Shown here: positions 1 to 8,022 of the stretch, one piece after another
How positions within the stretch are numbered: position 1 is the stretch's first letter
How the letters are laid out: the number at the start of each line of letters is the position of its first letter
DNA from: Roseinatronobacter thiooxidans
GTDB taxonomy: Bacteria > Pseudomonadota > Alphaproteobacteria > Rhodobacterales > Rhodobacteraceae
Length of the DNA: 64,000 nt
Direction of reading: 5' to 3'
NCBI RefSeq assembly: GCF_001870675.1
Contig: NZ_MEHT01000046.1
Coordinates: 62,001 to 126,000, forward strand
The notes under the pieces: model-generated
Seen by the model: the letters and a program-made list of their open reading frames with translations, nothing else
Told to the model about the DNA's origin: nothing
Databases searched by the model: none
Program-made: the position numbers and the translations under genes

Positions 1-143
1 CACGACCAACACATGCAGCGCTCATATGGTTTCACTTACATCACGCGGTAGCCCGTGTATTTTCACAAATGTAAAATGATTTTGATCGGATTTTTGCTAA
101 TTCCATTCCTTAATTTTTAGAATGTAGCCCAAAAATTTTGATT

Positions 144-172
144 TTGTCACTTGTGCACTTACCTGATATGGT
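144..172 (+). promoter_or_regulatory. Candidate sigma-70 promoter of the H-NS-like gene
   Basis: TTGTCA at 144-149 and TATGGT at 167-172 are separated by 17 nt, inside an AT-rich stretch that contrasts with the surrounding GC-rich DNA. The start codon of the H-NS-like gene follows at 210 behind a GAGGG ribosome binding site. The rest of bases 1-143 shows no gene. Confidence 0.4.
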
Positions 173-209
173 GTGGTGTCTGAATTCACTGTAGCATACG
201 AGGGTTAAC

Positions 210-521
210 ATGACCGATGTGAGTACACTGTCACTGGATGAATTAAAGAAACTGCAAAAAGATGTTGCGAAAGCAATTGAGTCTTTTGAAGAACGCGCGC
301 GCAAGAAGGCCCTTGCCGAAGCGGATGCTGTTGTCCGCCAGCACGGGTTTACAATTGACCAGCTGTTCGGAAAAGCCCCGAAAGCAACCCGCGCGGCGGT
401 GGCACCGAAATATGCTAATCCAAGTGATCCTTCACAAACATGGACCGGACGCGGGCGCAAACCACGCTGGATCATTGCAGAGTTGGAATCTGGCAAGACG
501 CTTGAAGATATGAGTATTTGA
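210..521 (+). CDS. H-NS family nucleoid-associated protein (HvrA/Spb-like)
   Basis: A 103-residue protein with the two-part layout of the H-NS family. Residues 1-45 are a charged helical segment (LSLDELKKLQKDVAKAIESF) fit for oligomerisation. Residues 65-100 are the AT-hook-like DNA-binding domain, with the core TWTGRGRKPRW. In Rhodobacter the homologues HvrA and Spb bind AT-rich DNA and tune photosynthesis and nitrogen genes; that role is known for the family and only inferred here. The gene has its own AT-rich upstream region, and its stop codon overlaps the TTG start proposed for the next gene by 3 nt. Confidence 0.85.
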   Translation: MTDVSTLSLDELKKLQKDVAKAIESFEERARKKALAEADAVVRQHGFTIDQLFGKAPKATRAAVAPKYANPSDPSQTWTGRGRKPRWIIAELESGKTLEDMSI

Positions 522-1438
522 TCAAGCGAATGCCTTCTTTGCATTCATCATTCCGTTTTTTGATGGATATGTATACCGCGATGAATGCGCGCAATATCGG
601 GCTGCTCTCTGCGGGGGTGGCCTTTTTTGCGCTTCTGGCCGTGTTTCCCGGAATTGCGGCGCTGGTTTCGGTTTTCGGTTTCTTTGCTGACCCGCTGATG
701 ATTCAGGACCAGCTGTCCCTGCTGCAAGATCTGGTTCCCCCTGCCGCCTTTACACTGATGAGCAATCAGATCACGCGGCTGGTCTGGGCAAATGAAGGCG
801 TGTTGGGCTGGACCAGTGCAATTTCCATTCTGGTGGCGCTGTTTCTGGCGCGCAGGGGGGTAGATGCAATGCTGATCGGGCTGTGTGCCATTCACGGCAC
901 ACCGCGCCGGTCGGGGCTGTCGCATGCGCTGCGGGTGGCGGTGATTACCTTCGGAATGCTGATTGTGGGCGTCGTCGCGCTGCTGTCTATTCTGATTCTG
1001 CCCGTATTATTCGCCTTTTTCCCGATAATCGGCATTCAGGGACTAATGGTCGAGGTTACGCGGTGGTTTGTTTCTCTGGGGCTGGTCGCCCTCTGGATTT
1101 GGGTGTTTTACCGCATCGGCCCAAACCGCAATGACAAATCATATGCAGTATTGCGGCCCGGGCTTGTCATGGCAATGGCGCTATGGGTCAGCGCTTCTGC
1201 CGGGTTTTCGTATTACCTAAGCAATTTCGGGAATTATAACGAAATTTACGGCTCTATCGGCGCGGTTGTGGCTTTGCTGATGTGGTTTTATATTTCGGCC
1301 TATGCGGTCCTGCTGGGCGCGGTTTTGAACGCCACGCTAGAAATGCATCACGCCCATGCAGACACCAAAGCCACCAGCGAATGGCAAGGGCCGGTCAAGC
1401 CCATGTCGGATGAAACCGGCCCGCCGGAGAGCTTGTAA
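518..1438 (+). CDS. YihY/virulence factor BrkB family inner-membrane protein
   Basis: A 306-residue polytopic membrane protein with about six hydrophobic segments and the family's aromatic C-terminal block (MWFYISAYAVLLGAVLNA). YihY proteins were once annotated as RNase BN, and their molecular function is unsettled. The longest reading starts at TTG 518, overlapping the upstream stop codon; an ATG at 530 (fifth codon) is an equally plausible start. The 3' end overlaps the convergent map gene by 44 bp. The hydrophilic tail after residue 280 is typical and poorly conserved. Confidence 0.8.
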   Translation: MIKRMPSLHSSFRFLMDMYTAMNARNIGLLSAGVAFFALLAVFPGIAALVSVFGFFADPLMIQDQLSLLQDLVPPAAFTLMSNQITRLVWANEGVLGWTSAISILVALFLARRGVDAMLIGLCAIHGTPRRSGLSHALRVAVITFGMLIVGVVALLSILILPVLFAFFPIIGIQGLMVEVTRWFVSLGLVALWIWVFYRIGPNRNDKSYAVLRPGLVMAMALWVSASAGFSYYLSNFGNYNEIYGSIGAVVALLMWFYISAYAVLLGAVLNATLEMHHAHADTKATSEWQGPVKPMSDETGPPESL

Positions 1439-2207
1439 ATATCTCGCACCCGTCAGCGGTGACGCCAATCGAATGCTCGAATTGGGCTGAAAGTGATTTA
1501 TCACGCGTAACCGCTGTCCAGTCATCGCCCAAAACCTTGGTTTCAGGCCGTCCAAGATTGACCATCGGTTCTATTGTAAAGAACATTCCCTCTTCCAGCC
1601 TTGGCCCCTGCCCCGCGCGCCCGTAATGCAAAACATTCGGCGGCGCATGGAAAACCCTGCCCAGACCATGGCCACAAAAATCGCGCACAACCGACATGCG
1701 CTGGCTTTCGACATAGCTTTGAATTGCGTGGCCAATATCGCCGAATGTATTGCCGGGGCGCGCGGCCTCTATTCCCAGCATAAGCGAATCATAGGTTACT
1801 TGAATCAACCGCTCTGCCTTGCGTGGTAATTCGCCCGCAACATACATGCGCGAGGTGTCACCGAACCAGCCATCGACAATCACAGTTACATCTATATTCA
1901 GAATATCGCCGGATTTCAGAACTTTAGGGCCAGGTATGCCATGACACACGACATGGTTGACCGAAATGCAACTGGCATGCTGATACCCGCGATACCCGAT
2001 GGTGGCCGATTCCGCGCCAGCGGCCATGACCTTTTCCGTGATGATCCGGTCAATCTCTGCTGTGGTCTGGCCGGGGTAGACGTGGTCTGTGATCTCATCA
2101 AGGATAATCGCCGCCAAGCGACCCGCTTTGTGCATGCCTGCGAAATCCGCACGCTCGTGCAGGCGGATTCCTTCCTTTGTCATGCGTCCATCGTGCTTGT
2201 CGTCCAC
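1395..2207 (-). CDS. map: Type I methionine aminopeptidase
   Basis: It removes the initiator methionine from nascent proteins in the cytoplasm. All metal and catalytic residues of the pita-bread fold are visible in the 270-residue reading: His89 (VVCHGIPGP), Asp106 (NIDVTV), Asp117 (GDTSRM), His180 (GHGLGRVFH), Glu213 (TIEPM) and Glu244 (FEHSIGV). The start is GTG at 2207; an in-frame ATG at 2183 (ninth codon) is an alternative because no strong Shine-Dalgarno sequence decides between them. The gene stands alone, is divergent from the kinase gene, and shares a 44-bp tail-to-tail overlap with yihY. Confidence 0.95.
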   Translation of the reverse strand: MDDKHDGRMTKEGIRLHERADFAGMHKAGRLAAIILDEITDHVYPGQTTAEIDRIITEKVMAAGAESATIGYRGYQHASCISVNHVVCHGIPGPKVLKSGDILNIDVTVIVDGWFGDTSRMYVAGELPRKAERLIQVTYDSLMLGIEAARPGNTFGDIGHAIQSYVESQRMSVVRDFCGHGLGRVFHAPPNVLHYGRAGQGPRLEEGMFFTIEPMVNLGRPETKVLGDDWTAVTRDKSLSAQFEHSIGVTADGCEIFTSSPAGRFHPTWA

Positions 2208-2364
2208 GGCGCAACCCCTTATCTATATTTCAGCGGGCAAAATAGAGGGTCAGCGCCCGGAAAACCAGACTACGCTTTGTGCTTTCGCCATGATTTTTTC
2301 GTCAACGGCCTGATACCGAATTTTTCAACGCTGCAACGCGAATTTCGGTATCGAGGGTGAACCT

Positions 2365-5232
2365 TTGAAACAGGATATACAAATGGGCTTGCATTACACT
2401 TCTCCAAATAGCGCCGCTGCGGTTCCGCAGATATCCGACCCCTATCTCGCGCTGGCCGATGCGCAAACCTTCCTGCAACGCAGCACCCCTGCCAGACTGA
2501 ACAAAGACATCGACACGGCCCTTGCGATGATCGGGCAGGCCCATGGTGCGGACAGGGCTGTTTTGTTCCGGATAAAGGACATGGTTTTTGTCGAGAATAC
2601 GCATGAATGGCTGGCACCGGGGATAAAGCCCATGCAGCAAGGGTTGAAGGAAACGCCCTATTACGCGGGCGAGGCATTCTGGGCCGCCTTTCGCCGCGAC
2701 GGGGTGCTTTTGCTTAGCGATATCGCCTCTGTTCCAGCGGGCTGTGACATGCACAAAATGCTTGTCGAGCAAGAAATAAAGTCACTGGTCGCAGCGCCGA
2801 TCTGGTCGGCAGACGATATTGCGGGTTTTGTCGCACTGGATTACTGCAAGGCGCCGCGCGTTTTGGACGCGCGCGACGGGGCCCTTCTGCGCAGCTTTGC
2901 CGCAAGCCTTGGCGCGGCGCTGGACTTGCAATGCAGCGACAAGCAGCGCACCGCCCTGAGCGCCGAGTTGAAAACCGTCCAAGACAGGGTGTCAACCTAT
3001 GTCAGGGCGCTACCAGAACTGCTGATCAAGGCTGACCGCAACGGCGTCGTTATAGGGTTTCACCAACGCCCGCCCCTGATCCTTGCACTGAATCCGGTCG
3101 AGGTTATTGGCCTTCCGCCAGAAGCATTTTTGCCCCCACATGTGGCCCGCATTGCGCGCCTTGCAATGGCGCAGGTCGATGCGAATGGCAGGTCCGAAAC
3201 ACATGACTATTCGATCACAATCAACGGCCAGCGCCGGCGCTTTGCGTTGCATGCCACACGCCGCCGCAAGGCAAAACCCGCTCACTTGCAAGGCTATCTT
3301 TTTGTCATCCGCGACATAACCGCAACCTATCATCAGACACATCGCACACGGCTTCTGGCGCGGGCTGCTGACCTGTCCAGCAATCTGGTTATGCTGACAG
3401 ATGAAAACCGTCGCCTTACATGGATGAATCCTGCCGCTGTTTCCAGAACGGGCATTTCCCTTGAAGACGCGCTTGGCCGCCACCCCAGAGATGTGCTGCG
3501 CCTGGAGCAGGGCACCGATAACTCAAGTCATGATTTGTATGATGTGCTTACCCTGACCGATTATTTCAAAAAGGACGTGGCCGCAAAAAGCTGGAATGGC
3601 CTGCCATATTGGGTTGATCTGACTGTCCAACCCCTGCACGAGTCCGATGGCGAGCTTGAAGGGTATCTGGTGGTTGCCAGCGACATAAGCTTGCACAAAC
3701 TGTCTGAATCGCGCGCCTTGCGCGAACGGACAAACACCATGGAAATGTCGGAAGATACAATTTCCATCAGCCAGCCTGACGGGCATTTCACCTATATGAA
3801 CCCCGCGCTGCGGCGCATTCTGAACATTCCGGCCGACGCCCCGATCGAAGGGTTGACATGGAATGACGTCAACCCGCCCACTGTGAATGACAGATTTTCA
3901 GAAATCTTGCCTGTGCTATATGCCCAAGGGCAATGGAACGGCGAAATTGCCATGCCGCAACAGGGCGCGCCGGATCGATATTTCGACGTTGCGATCTGGG
4001 TGCAGGATGATGGCAGTTTCTTGACAATCGGGCGCGAGACGACAGCGCGCAAAGCTACTGAGAAACACAATGCCCTGCTGCGAGAGCAACTTCAAATCGC
4101 GCAAAGCCGCCAACAGATGGCACAGCTTGCGGGCGGTCTGGCGCATGACATTTTCAATTATATGGCCGTGAACCTGCATGCCATAGAAGCCCTGAAACCG
4201 CAGATCGGCGACGCCTCGGATGAAAACCTTGCCCGGATGGAGGCGGCGACAACGCAAGTGCTGTCGCTGGCAAAAACCATGAGCAAACTTGGCAAGCGCA
4301 GCGTCGCATACAGTGTCACGGACATATGCCCGATTGTGAAACAGGCGGCAGAGCTGATCTCGCCCAGTTTGGGCGGCGATGCCGTCCTCACACTGGACCT
4401 GCCAGACACCCCGATCGACATTGTCTGTGATCGAACAGAACTTATGCAAGCCTTGGTGAACCTGCTGATCAATGCGCGCGACGCACTGCAAGATGGCACA
4501 GACACAAACCCACAGATCACTGTGCACGTTCGCCAAGCCCCGCCAGTGGCGAATAATTTTTCGCTTGATGTGGGAACAATCTCGACCCAGTCGCGTTATG
4601 TCCAAGTGGACATTTGTGACACAGGTATTGGCCTTTGCGAAGATTCAAGAACAAAAATGTTTGATCCATATTTTACGACCAAAGGGGAAAACGGCACCGG
4701 CTTGGGCATGAGTATCGTGTCCCGCATCTTGCTTGAGAACAAAGCCGCCCTGCGCATTCAGTCAGAGCAGGGCAAAGGAACCTGCATGCAGATTTTCTGG
4801 CCAATCGCGGCACCGGACACGGCCGCGCAGTCAGAACTTTCTGAAAGCGCGCAAGCCTTGTCCTTGAAAGGGTTGAGTGTTTTGCTGGTAGACCATCAAG
4901 AAGCGGGCTTGATAGAAATGTCACATGTCCTGTCCAGAAATGGCGCAGAAGTTGTCAGTTGCCCTTGCCCCGAAGATGCAATCGAAGCGCTGATGGAAGA
5001 CCCGAACTTTTGCGATGTCATTGTCATAAATGGAAATGGAGCGCCCGGACCACTTGCAAAGCTGACGGATCATGCAGATTTGAACTGCCCAATCATCTTG
5101 ACAACCACAGATAAAAAATTGCATTTCGCAACGCATGGCATGCAAAACGAAAATATCACGCTTCTGCAAAAGCCGTTTTCGGCTTCGGCGCTGGTAACAC
5201 TCCTTCACGACGCAACGCTGCGACGACATTAA
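2365..5232 (+). CDS. GAF/PAS hybrid sensor histidine kinase with degenerate receiver domain
   Basis: A 955-residue soluble kinase with no membrane segment, so it should sense a cytoplasmic signal. Domains in order: GAF (about 40-190), three PAS-like repeats (about 209-320, 330-445, 457-570), a HisKA dimerisation helix with phospho-acceptor His594 (GGLAHDIFNYM), a HATPase domain (about 690-815; N box NLLINARDAL, G boxes DTGIG and GTGLGMS) and a receiver-like domain (about 838-950). In that last domain the acceptor Asp is Asn889 and one acidic-pocket residue is His844, so it probably cannot be phosphorylated. Start TTG 2365 follows GAGGG with suitable spacing; ATG 2383 is the alternative. The LuxR-type regulator 24 nt downstream is the likely output partner. 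Confidence 0.88.
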   Translation: MKQDIQMGLHYTSPNSAAAVPQISDPYLALADAQTFLQRSTPARLNKDIDTALAMIGQAHGADRAVLFRIKDMVFVENTHEWLAPGIKPMQQGLKETPYYAGEAFWAAFRRDGVLLLSDIASVPAGCDMHKMLVEQEIKSLVAAPIWSADDIAGFVALDYCKAPRVLDARDGALLRSFAASLGAALDLQCSDKQRTALSAELKTVQDRVSTYVRALPELLIKADRNGVVIGFHQRPPLILALNPVEVIGLPPEAFLPPHVARIARLAMAQVDANGRSETHDYSITINGQRRRFALHATRRRKAKPAHLQGYLFVIRDITATYHQTHRTRLLARAADLSSNLVMLTDENRRLTWMNPAAVSRTGISLEDALGRHPRDVLRLEQGTDNSSHDLYDVLTLTDYFKKDVAAKSWNGLPYWVDLTVQPLHESDGELEGYLVVASDISLHKLSESRALRERTNTMEMSEDTISISQPDGHFTYMNPALRRILNIPADAPIEGLTWNDVNPPTVNDRFSEILPVLYAQGQWNGEIAMPQQGAPDRYFDVAIWVQDDGSFLTIGRETTARKATEKHNALLREQLQIAQSRQQMAQLAGGLAHDIFNYMAVNLHAIEALKPQIGDASDENLARMEAATTQVLSLAKTMSKLGKRSVAYSVTDICPIVKQAAELISPSLGGDAVLTLDLPDTPIDIVCDRTELMQALVNLLINARDALQDGTDTNPQITVHVRQAPPVANNFSLDVGTISTQSRYVQVDICDTGIGLCEDSRTKMFDPYFTTKGENGTGLGMSIVSRILLENKAALRIQSEQGKGTCMQIFWPIAAPDTAAQSELSESAQALSLKGLSVLLVDHQEAGLIEMSHVLSRNGAEVVSCPCPEDAIEALMEDPNFCDVIVINGNGAPGPLAKLTDHADLNCPIILTTTDKKLHFATHGMQNENITLLQKPFSASALVTLLHDATLRRH

Positions 5233-5256
5233 GACGGGCAAGGTCAAGGGTATGTC

Positions 5257-5895
5257 ATGCGACTTCTGATTGCAGACGATCACCAGCTGTTACGCGATAC
5301 GCTCTGCACCTTTCTGGAGCGCGAGAAAGATATTGAAATCGTAACCGCAGGCGACATTTGTGAAGTTTCGCAGATTATGGAGTCATCGGCCCCGTTCGAC
5401 CTGATCTTGCTGGATTACAGCATGCCCGGCATGTGCGCATTGGGGGGATTGAAGCTGATCCTCGAGACGCCCGATGCACCGCCCGTCGCGCTGATTTCCG
5501 GTGTGGCGTCGCGGGCGATGGTGGAACGCGCATTCACCATGGGGGTGCGCGGGTTTTTGCACAAATCCATGACGGCGGCATCGCTGTTGAATGCGATCCG
5601 CTTCATGGCACTGGGCGAACGCTTTATCCCTGTCGATTTCCTGACCGAGGGCGACCCTGCACCCGATCTGATCTCTGGCAGCATCCCGCACCTGTCCGAG
5701 CGGCCTCAACTGACATCGCGCGAAAGCGAGGTTCTGCAAGCGCTGTGCGATGGCAAAACCAACAAGGAAATTGGCCGCGATCTGGGCCTGAGCGAGCCAA
5801 CCATCAAGCTGCATGTCAAAACATTGTGCCGCAGGTTGGGTGTCAATAACCGCACCCAAGCTGTCATGGCCGCCATGGCACATGGGCTGCCCTAA
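5257..5895 (+). CDS. NarL/LuxR-type response regulator
   Basis: A 212-residue two-domain regulator. The receiver domain (1-120) has the acidic pair near residue 7 (IADDH), acceptor Asp53 (LILLDYSMPG), the switch Ser in LISG, and Lys103 (FLHKSM), so it looks fully active. The C-terminal LuxR helix-turn-helix (about 150-210) starts LTSRESEVLQALCDGKTNKE. It lies 24 nt after the hybrid kinase in the same direction and is the obvious phosphotransfer target, all the more because that kinase's own receiver has lost its acceptor Asp. Target genes cannot be told from this window. Confidence 0.9.
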   Translation: MRLLIADDHQLLRDTLCTFLEREKDIEIVTAGDICEVSQIMESSAPFDLILLDYSMPGMCALGGLKLILETPDAPPVALISGVASRAMVERAFTMGVRGFLHKSMTAASLLNAIRFMALGERFIPVDFLTEGDPAPDLISGSIPHLSERPQLTSRESEVLQALCDGKTNKEIGRDLGLSEPTIKLHVKTLCRRLGVNNRTQAVMAAMAHGLP

Positions 5896-6010
5896 GCGCG
5901 CATCAGCCACGCAGCGCCCCGGCACAGATTAAATTTCTGGTTTTTATCCTGAATTCTTGATAACCTCTGCACTGTAAGCTGCATAAAATAGCAGCATGTA
6001 AGAGGCAGGC

Positions 6011-7042
6011 ATGACAACAGCTTCACCGCATGGCGGCGTGTTCGCTATTGAATGGGACGCGACGCAAATCGACGGCATGGCAGGCATAGACCCGTCATGG
6101 CTGCGCATCGGGGCCAGTTGGCAATGGACCGGCACTGCCACCCGCCTTGATGCAAATTCTTCGGTTTTGCCCCTGTTTCGCCCCATCGGGCAGCGCGATA
6201 TTCGCGCGCATGCGCGGGTGATTGCACATAGGCTTACCGGCACTGTGCCCCGTCCGCAAACCGCCACAGAAATGTCGGTGCTGCCTGCGGGCGGCTTTAT
6301 TCTGACAGATGGAACACTGGCCTATAGCGCACAGGTTGCGCAGGCCGGACAGAAAACACTGGTCGTGTTTGACGGACCAATCCCGCCACAGGGCAAACTG
6401 TGCTGGATCACACATCACACGCCCGCCCCGAAGGGGCCACAGGCATTTGCGCAAGATGTGATCTGCTTTGCCTCTCATACGCTGATTGCAACGCCACAAG
6501 GGCCGAAACCCGTGGCGCAGCTGCGCGCGGGTGACAAGGTCTTGACGCGCGACAATGGCCCGCAACCCGTGCTTTGGCTGGGCCAGAGCAATCTGTCGGG
6601 CCTTGCGCTGCGCCGGAACCCGCATCTGCGCCCCGTCCGGCTGCGGTGCGGGGCTGTGGGGGATGGCCTGCCGGATGAAGACCTGTATGTCTCGCCCGCG
6701 CACCGGATTATTGTCAGCGGCCCCAAGGCGCGCGCCCTGTTCGGCTGCGACGAGGTGCTTGTCAGGGCAGGTGACATGGTGAATTATACCACGATCACAC
6801 AAGACCCCGCATTGCATGGGGTCGTCTATATGCACCTGCTGCTAGAGGCGCATCAGATCCTTTTCGCCAATGGTGTGCCGACCGAGAGTTTTCACCCAGC
6901 ACTGGCCCCCGCGCAGACCCTGCGCGAGCATAAACACGCCTTGCGGCAGCTCTGCCCCGCATGGGTTGCAACCCCCGACAGCTATGGCCCACCCGCGCGG
7001 CGCTGCCTGCAAACCGGCGAGGCCGCACTTCTGGCCGCCTGA
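6011..7042 (+). CDS. Hint (hedgehog/intein) domain protein
   Basis: A 343-residue protein whose second half is a Hint_2-type domain. It opens with a Cys-Phe motif at about residue 156 (CFASHTLIATPQG), continues through KVLTRDNGPQPVLW, and contains the block-B-like AHRIIVSG and the C-terminal blocks HQILFANG and ESFHP. The first 150 residues are a beta-rich region I do not recognise. There is no signal peptide and no obvious extein after the Hint domain, unlike hedgehog proteins or inteins. Such proteins are common in Rhodobacterales, often in large secreted proteins; whether this one self-cleaves is unknown. It follows a 115-nt gap and precedes rpsD, which has its own promoter. Confidence 0.8.
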   Translation: MTTASPHGGVFAIEWDATQIDGMAGIDPSWLRIGASWQWTGTATRLDANSSVLPLFRPIGQRDIRAHARVIAHRLTGTVPRPQTATEMSVLPAGGFILTDGTLAYSAQVAQAGQKTLVVFDGPIPPQGKLCWITHHTPAPKGPQAFAQDVICFASHTLIATPQGPKPVAQLRAGDKVLTRDNGPQPVLWLGQSNLSGLALRRNPHLRPVRLRCGAVGDGLPDEDLYVSPAHRIIVSGPKARALFGCDEVLVRAGDMVNYTTITQDPALHGVVYMHLLLEAHQILFANGVPTESFHPALAPAQTLREHKHALRQLCPAWVATPDSYGPPARRCLQTGEAALLAA

Positions 7043-7059
7043 AGGGCGCGCGACCCGCA

Positions 7060-7087
7060 TTGACACCACCCGCGCCATCTGTATAAG
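7060..7087 (+). promoter_or_regulatory. Promoter of rpsD
   Basis: A consensus -35 TTGACA at 7060-7065 and -10 TATAAG at 7082-7087 are separated by 16 nt, just after the end of the Hint gene. Transcription would start near 7094, giving a leader of about 137 nt before the GTG start of rpsD. Confidence 0.65.
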
Positions 7088-7158
7088 CGCGCAATCTGTG
7101 GCGCATCTGCGCCCTGATTTTATTGGTGTTGGGGGCCCTTGCAAAAGGCAGCCTGTCG

Positions 7159-7209
7159 CCCGCCACAAGCGGGAGAGGACAACGCCCTTCATATCGCCCC
7201 ATCAGGGGC
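7159..7209 (+). promoter_or_regulatory. Structured leader of rpsD (two GC hairpins)
   Basis: Two perfect 5-bp hairpins lie between the rpsD promoter and its ribosome binding site: CCCGC-CACAA-GCGGG at 7159-7173 and GCCCC-ATCA-GGGGC at 7196-7209. The second ends 8 nt before the AAGGAG at 7218-7223. Ribosomal protein S4 regulates translation in other bacteria by binding mRNA, so an autoregulatory role is possible but only inferred. Confidence 0.4.
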
Positions 7210-7230
7210 TGCAACCGAAGGAGATCAGCC

Positions 7231-7851
7231 GTGACCAAACGCACGTCTGCCAAGTACAAACTCGACCGCCGTATGGGCGAAAACATCTGGGGCCGTCCGA
7301 AAAGCCCTGTGAACCGCCGCGAATATGGCCCCGGCCAGCACGGCCAGCGCCGCAAGGGCAAATTGTCGGATTTCGGCACCCAGCTGCGCGCCAAGCAAAA
7401 GCTGAAGGGCTATTACGGCGATCTGACCGAAAAGCAGTTCCGCCGCATCTATGCCGAGGCAGAGCGCGTCAAGGGTGATACAGGCGAAAACCTGATCGGC
7501 CTGCTGGAGCGCCGCCTTGATGCCGTGATCTACCGCGCGAAATTTGTGCCAACAGTGTTTGCGGCCCGCCAGTTCGTGAACCACGGCCATGTCACTGTGA
7601 ATGGCGCGCGCGTCAACATCCCCAGCTACCGCGTCAAGGAAGGCGATGTCATCGCAATCCGCGACAAGTCCAAGCAACTGGCCATCGTGCTGGAAGCTGT
7701 TGGTCTGGCAGAGCGTGATGTGCCTGATTACATGGAAGTCGACCACTCCAAGATGACCGCCACGTTTGTGCGCACACCATCCTTGGGCGACGTTCCCTAT
7801 CCGGTTCAGATGGAACCAAACCTTGTGGTCGAATTCTACGCGAAGAACTGA
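7231..7851 (+). CDS. rpsD: 30S ribosomal protein S4
   Basis: This primary 16S-rRNA-binding protein of the small subunit is 206 residues long, the normal size. The N-terminal S4 domain starts [20 protein letters not shown], with [13 protein letters not shown] nearby. The S4 RNA-binding fold (about 95-160) contains [12 protein letters not shown] and [20 protein letters not shown] chose GTG 7231 because the ideal AAGGAG lies 8 nt upstream and the known N-terminus begins there; a longer upstream reading has no family similarity. The gene is monocistronic, with its own promoter and a strong intrinsic terminator at 7878-7908, rather than being in the alpha operon. Confidence 0.97.
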   Translation: MTKRTSAKYKLDRRMGENIWGRPKSPVNRREYGPGQHGQRRKGKLSDFGTQLRAKQKLKGYYGDLTEKQFRRIYAEAERVKGDTGENLIGLLERRLDAVIYRAKFVPTVFAARQFVNHGHVTVNGARVNIPSYRVKEGDVIAIRDKSKQLAIVLEAVGLAERDVPDYMEVDHSKMTATFVRTPSLGDVPYPVQMEPNLVVEFYAKN

Positions 7852-7877
7852 TCTTCGCCGCCACAACCGGACTATTC

Positions 7878-7908
7878 AAAAGCCCTGCCAATCCGGCAGG
7901 GCTTTTTT
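7878..7908 (+). terminator. Intrinsic terminator of rpsD
   Basis: AGCCCTGCC (7881-7889) and GGCAGGGCT (7895-7903) form a perfect 9-bp stem with loop AATCC. The A run before and the T run after it make the hairpin usable in both directions. Confidence 0.9.
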
Positions 7909-7913
7909 CGTGC

Positions 7914-7991
7914 CCTGCCCCTGCGCGGGTTCCAAGCGGCGCGCAAGGGTGGGTGGGTGGGCGTGACGCTTGGAACCCGCGCAGGGGCAGG
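7914..7991. repeat. Perfect 25-bp inverted repeat with a G-quadruplex motif in its loop
   Basis: Arms 7914-7938 and 7967-7991 are exact reverse complements (25 of 25), separated by 28 nt. The spacer holds four GGG runs separated by single T at 7947-7961, the archetype of a very stable parallel G-quadruplex. The element sits between the rpsD terminator and the stop codon of the convergent TIGR02302 gene at 8023. Confidence 0.9.
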
Positions 7992-8022
7992 CTGGATATA
8001 TAAAGCCCCAAAGCGGGCGCGT

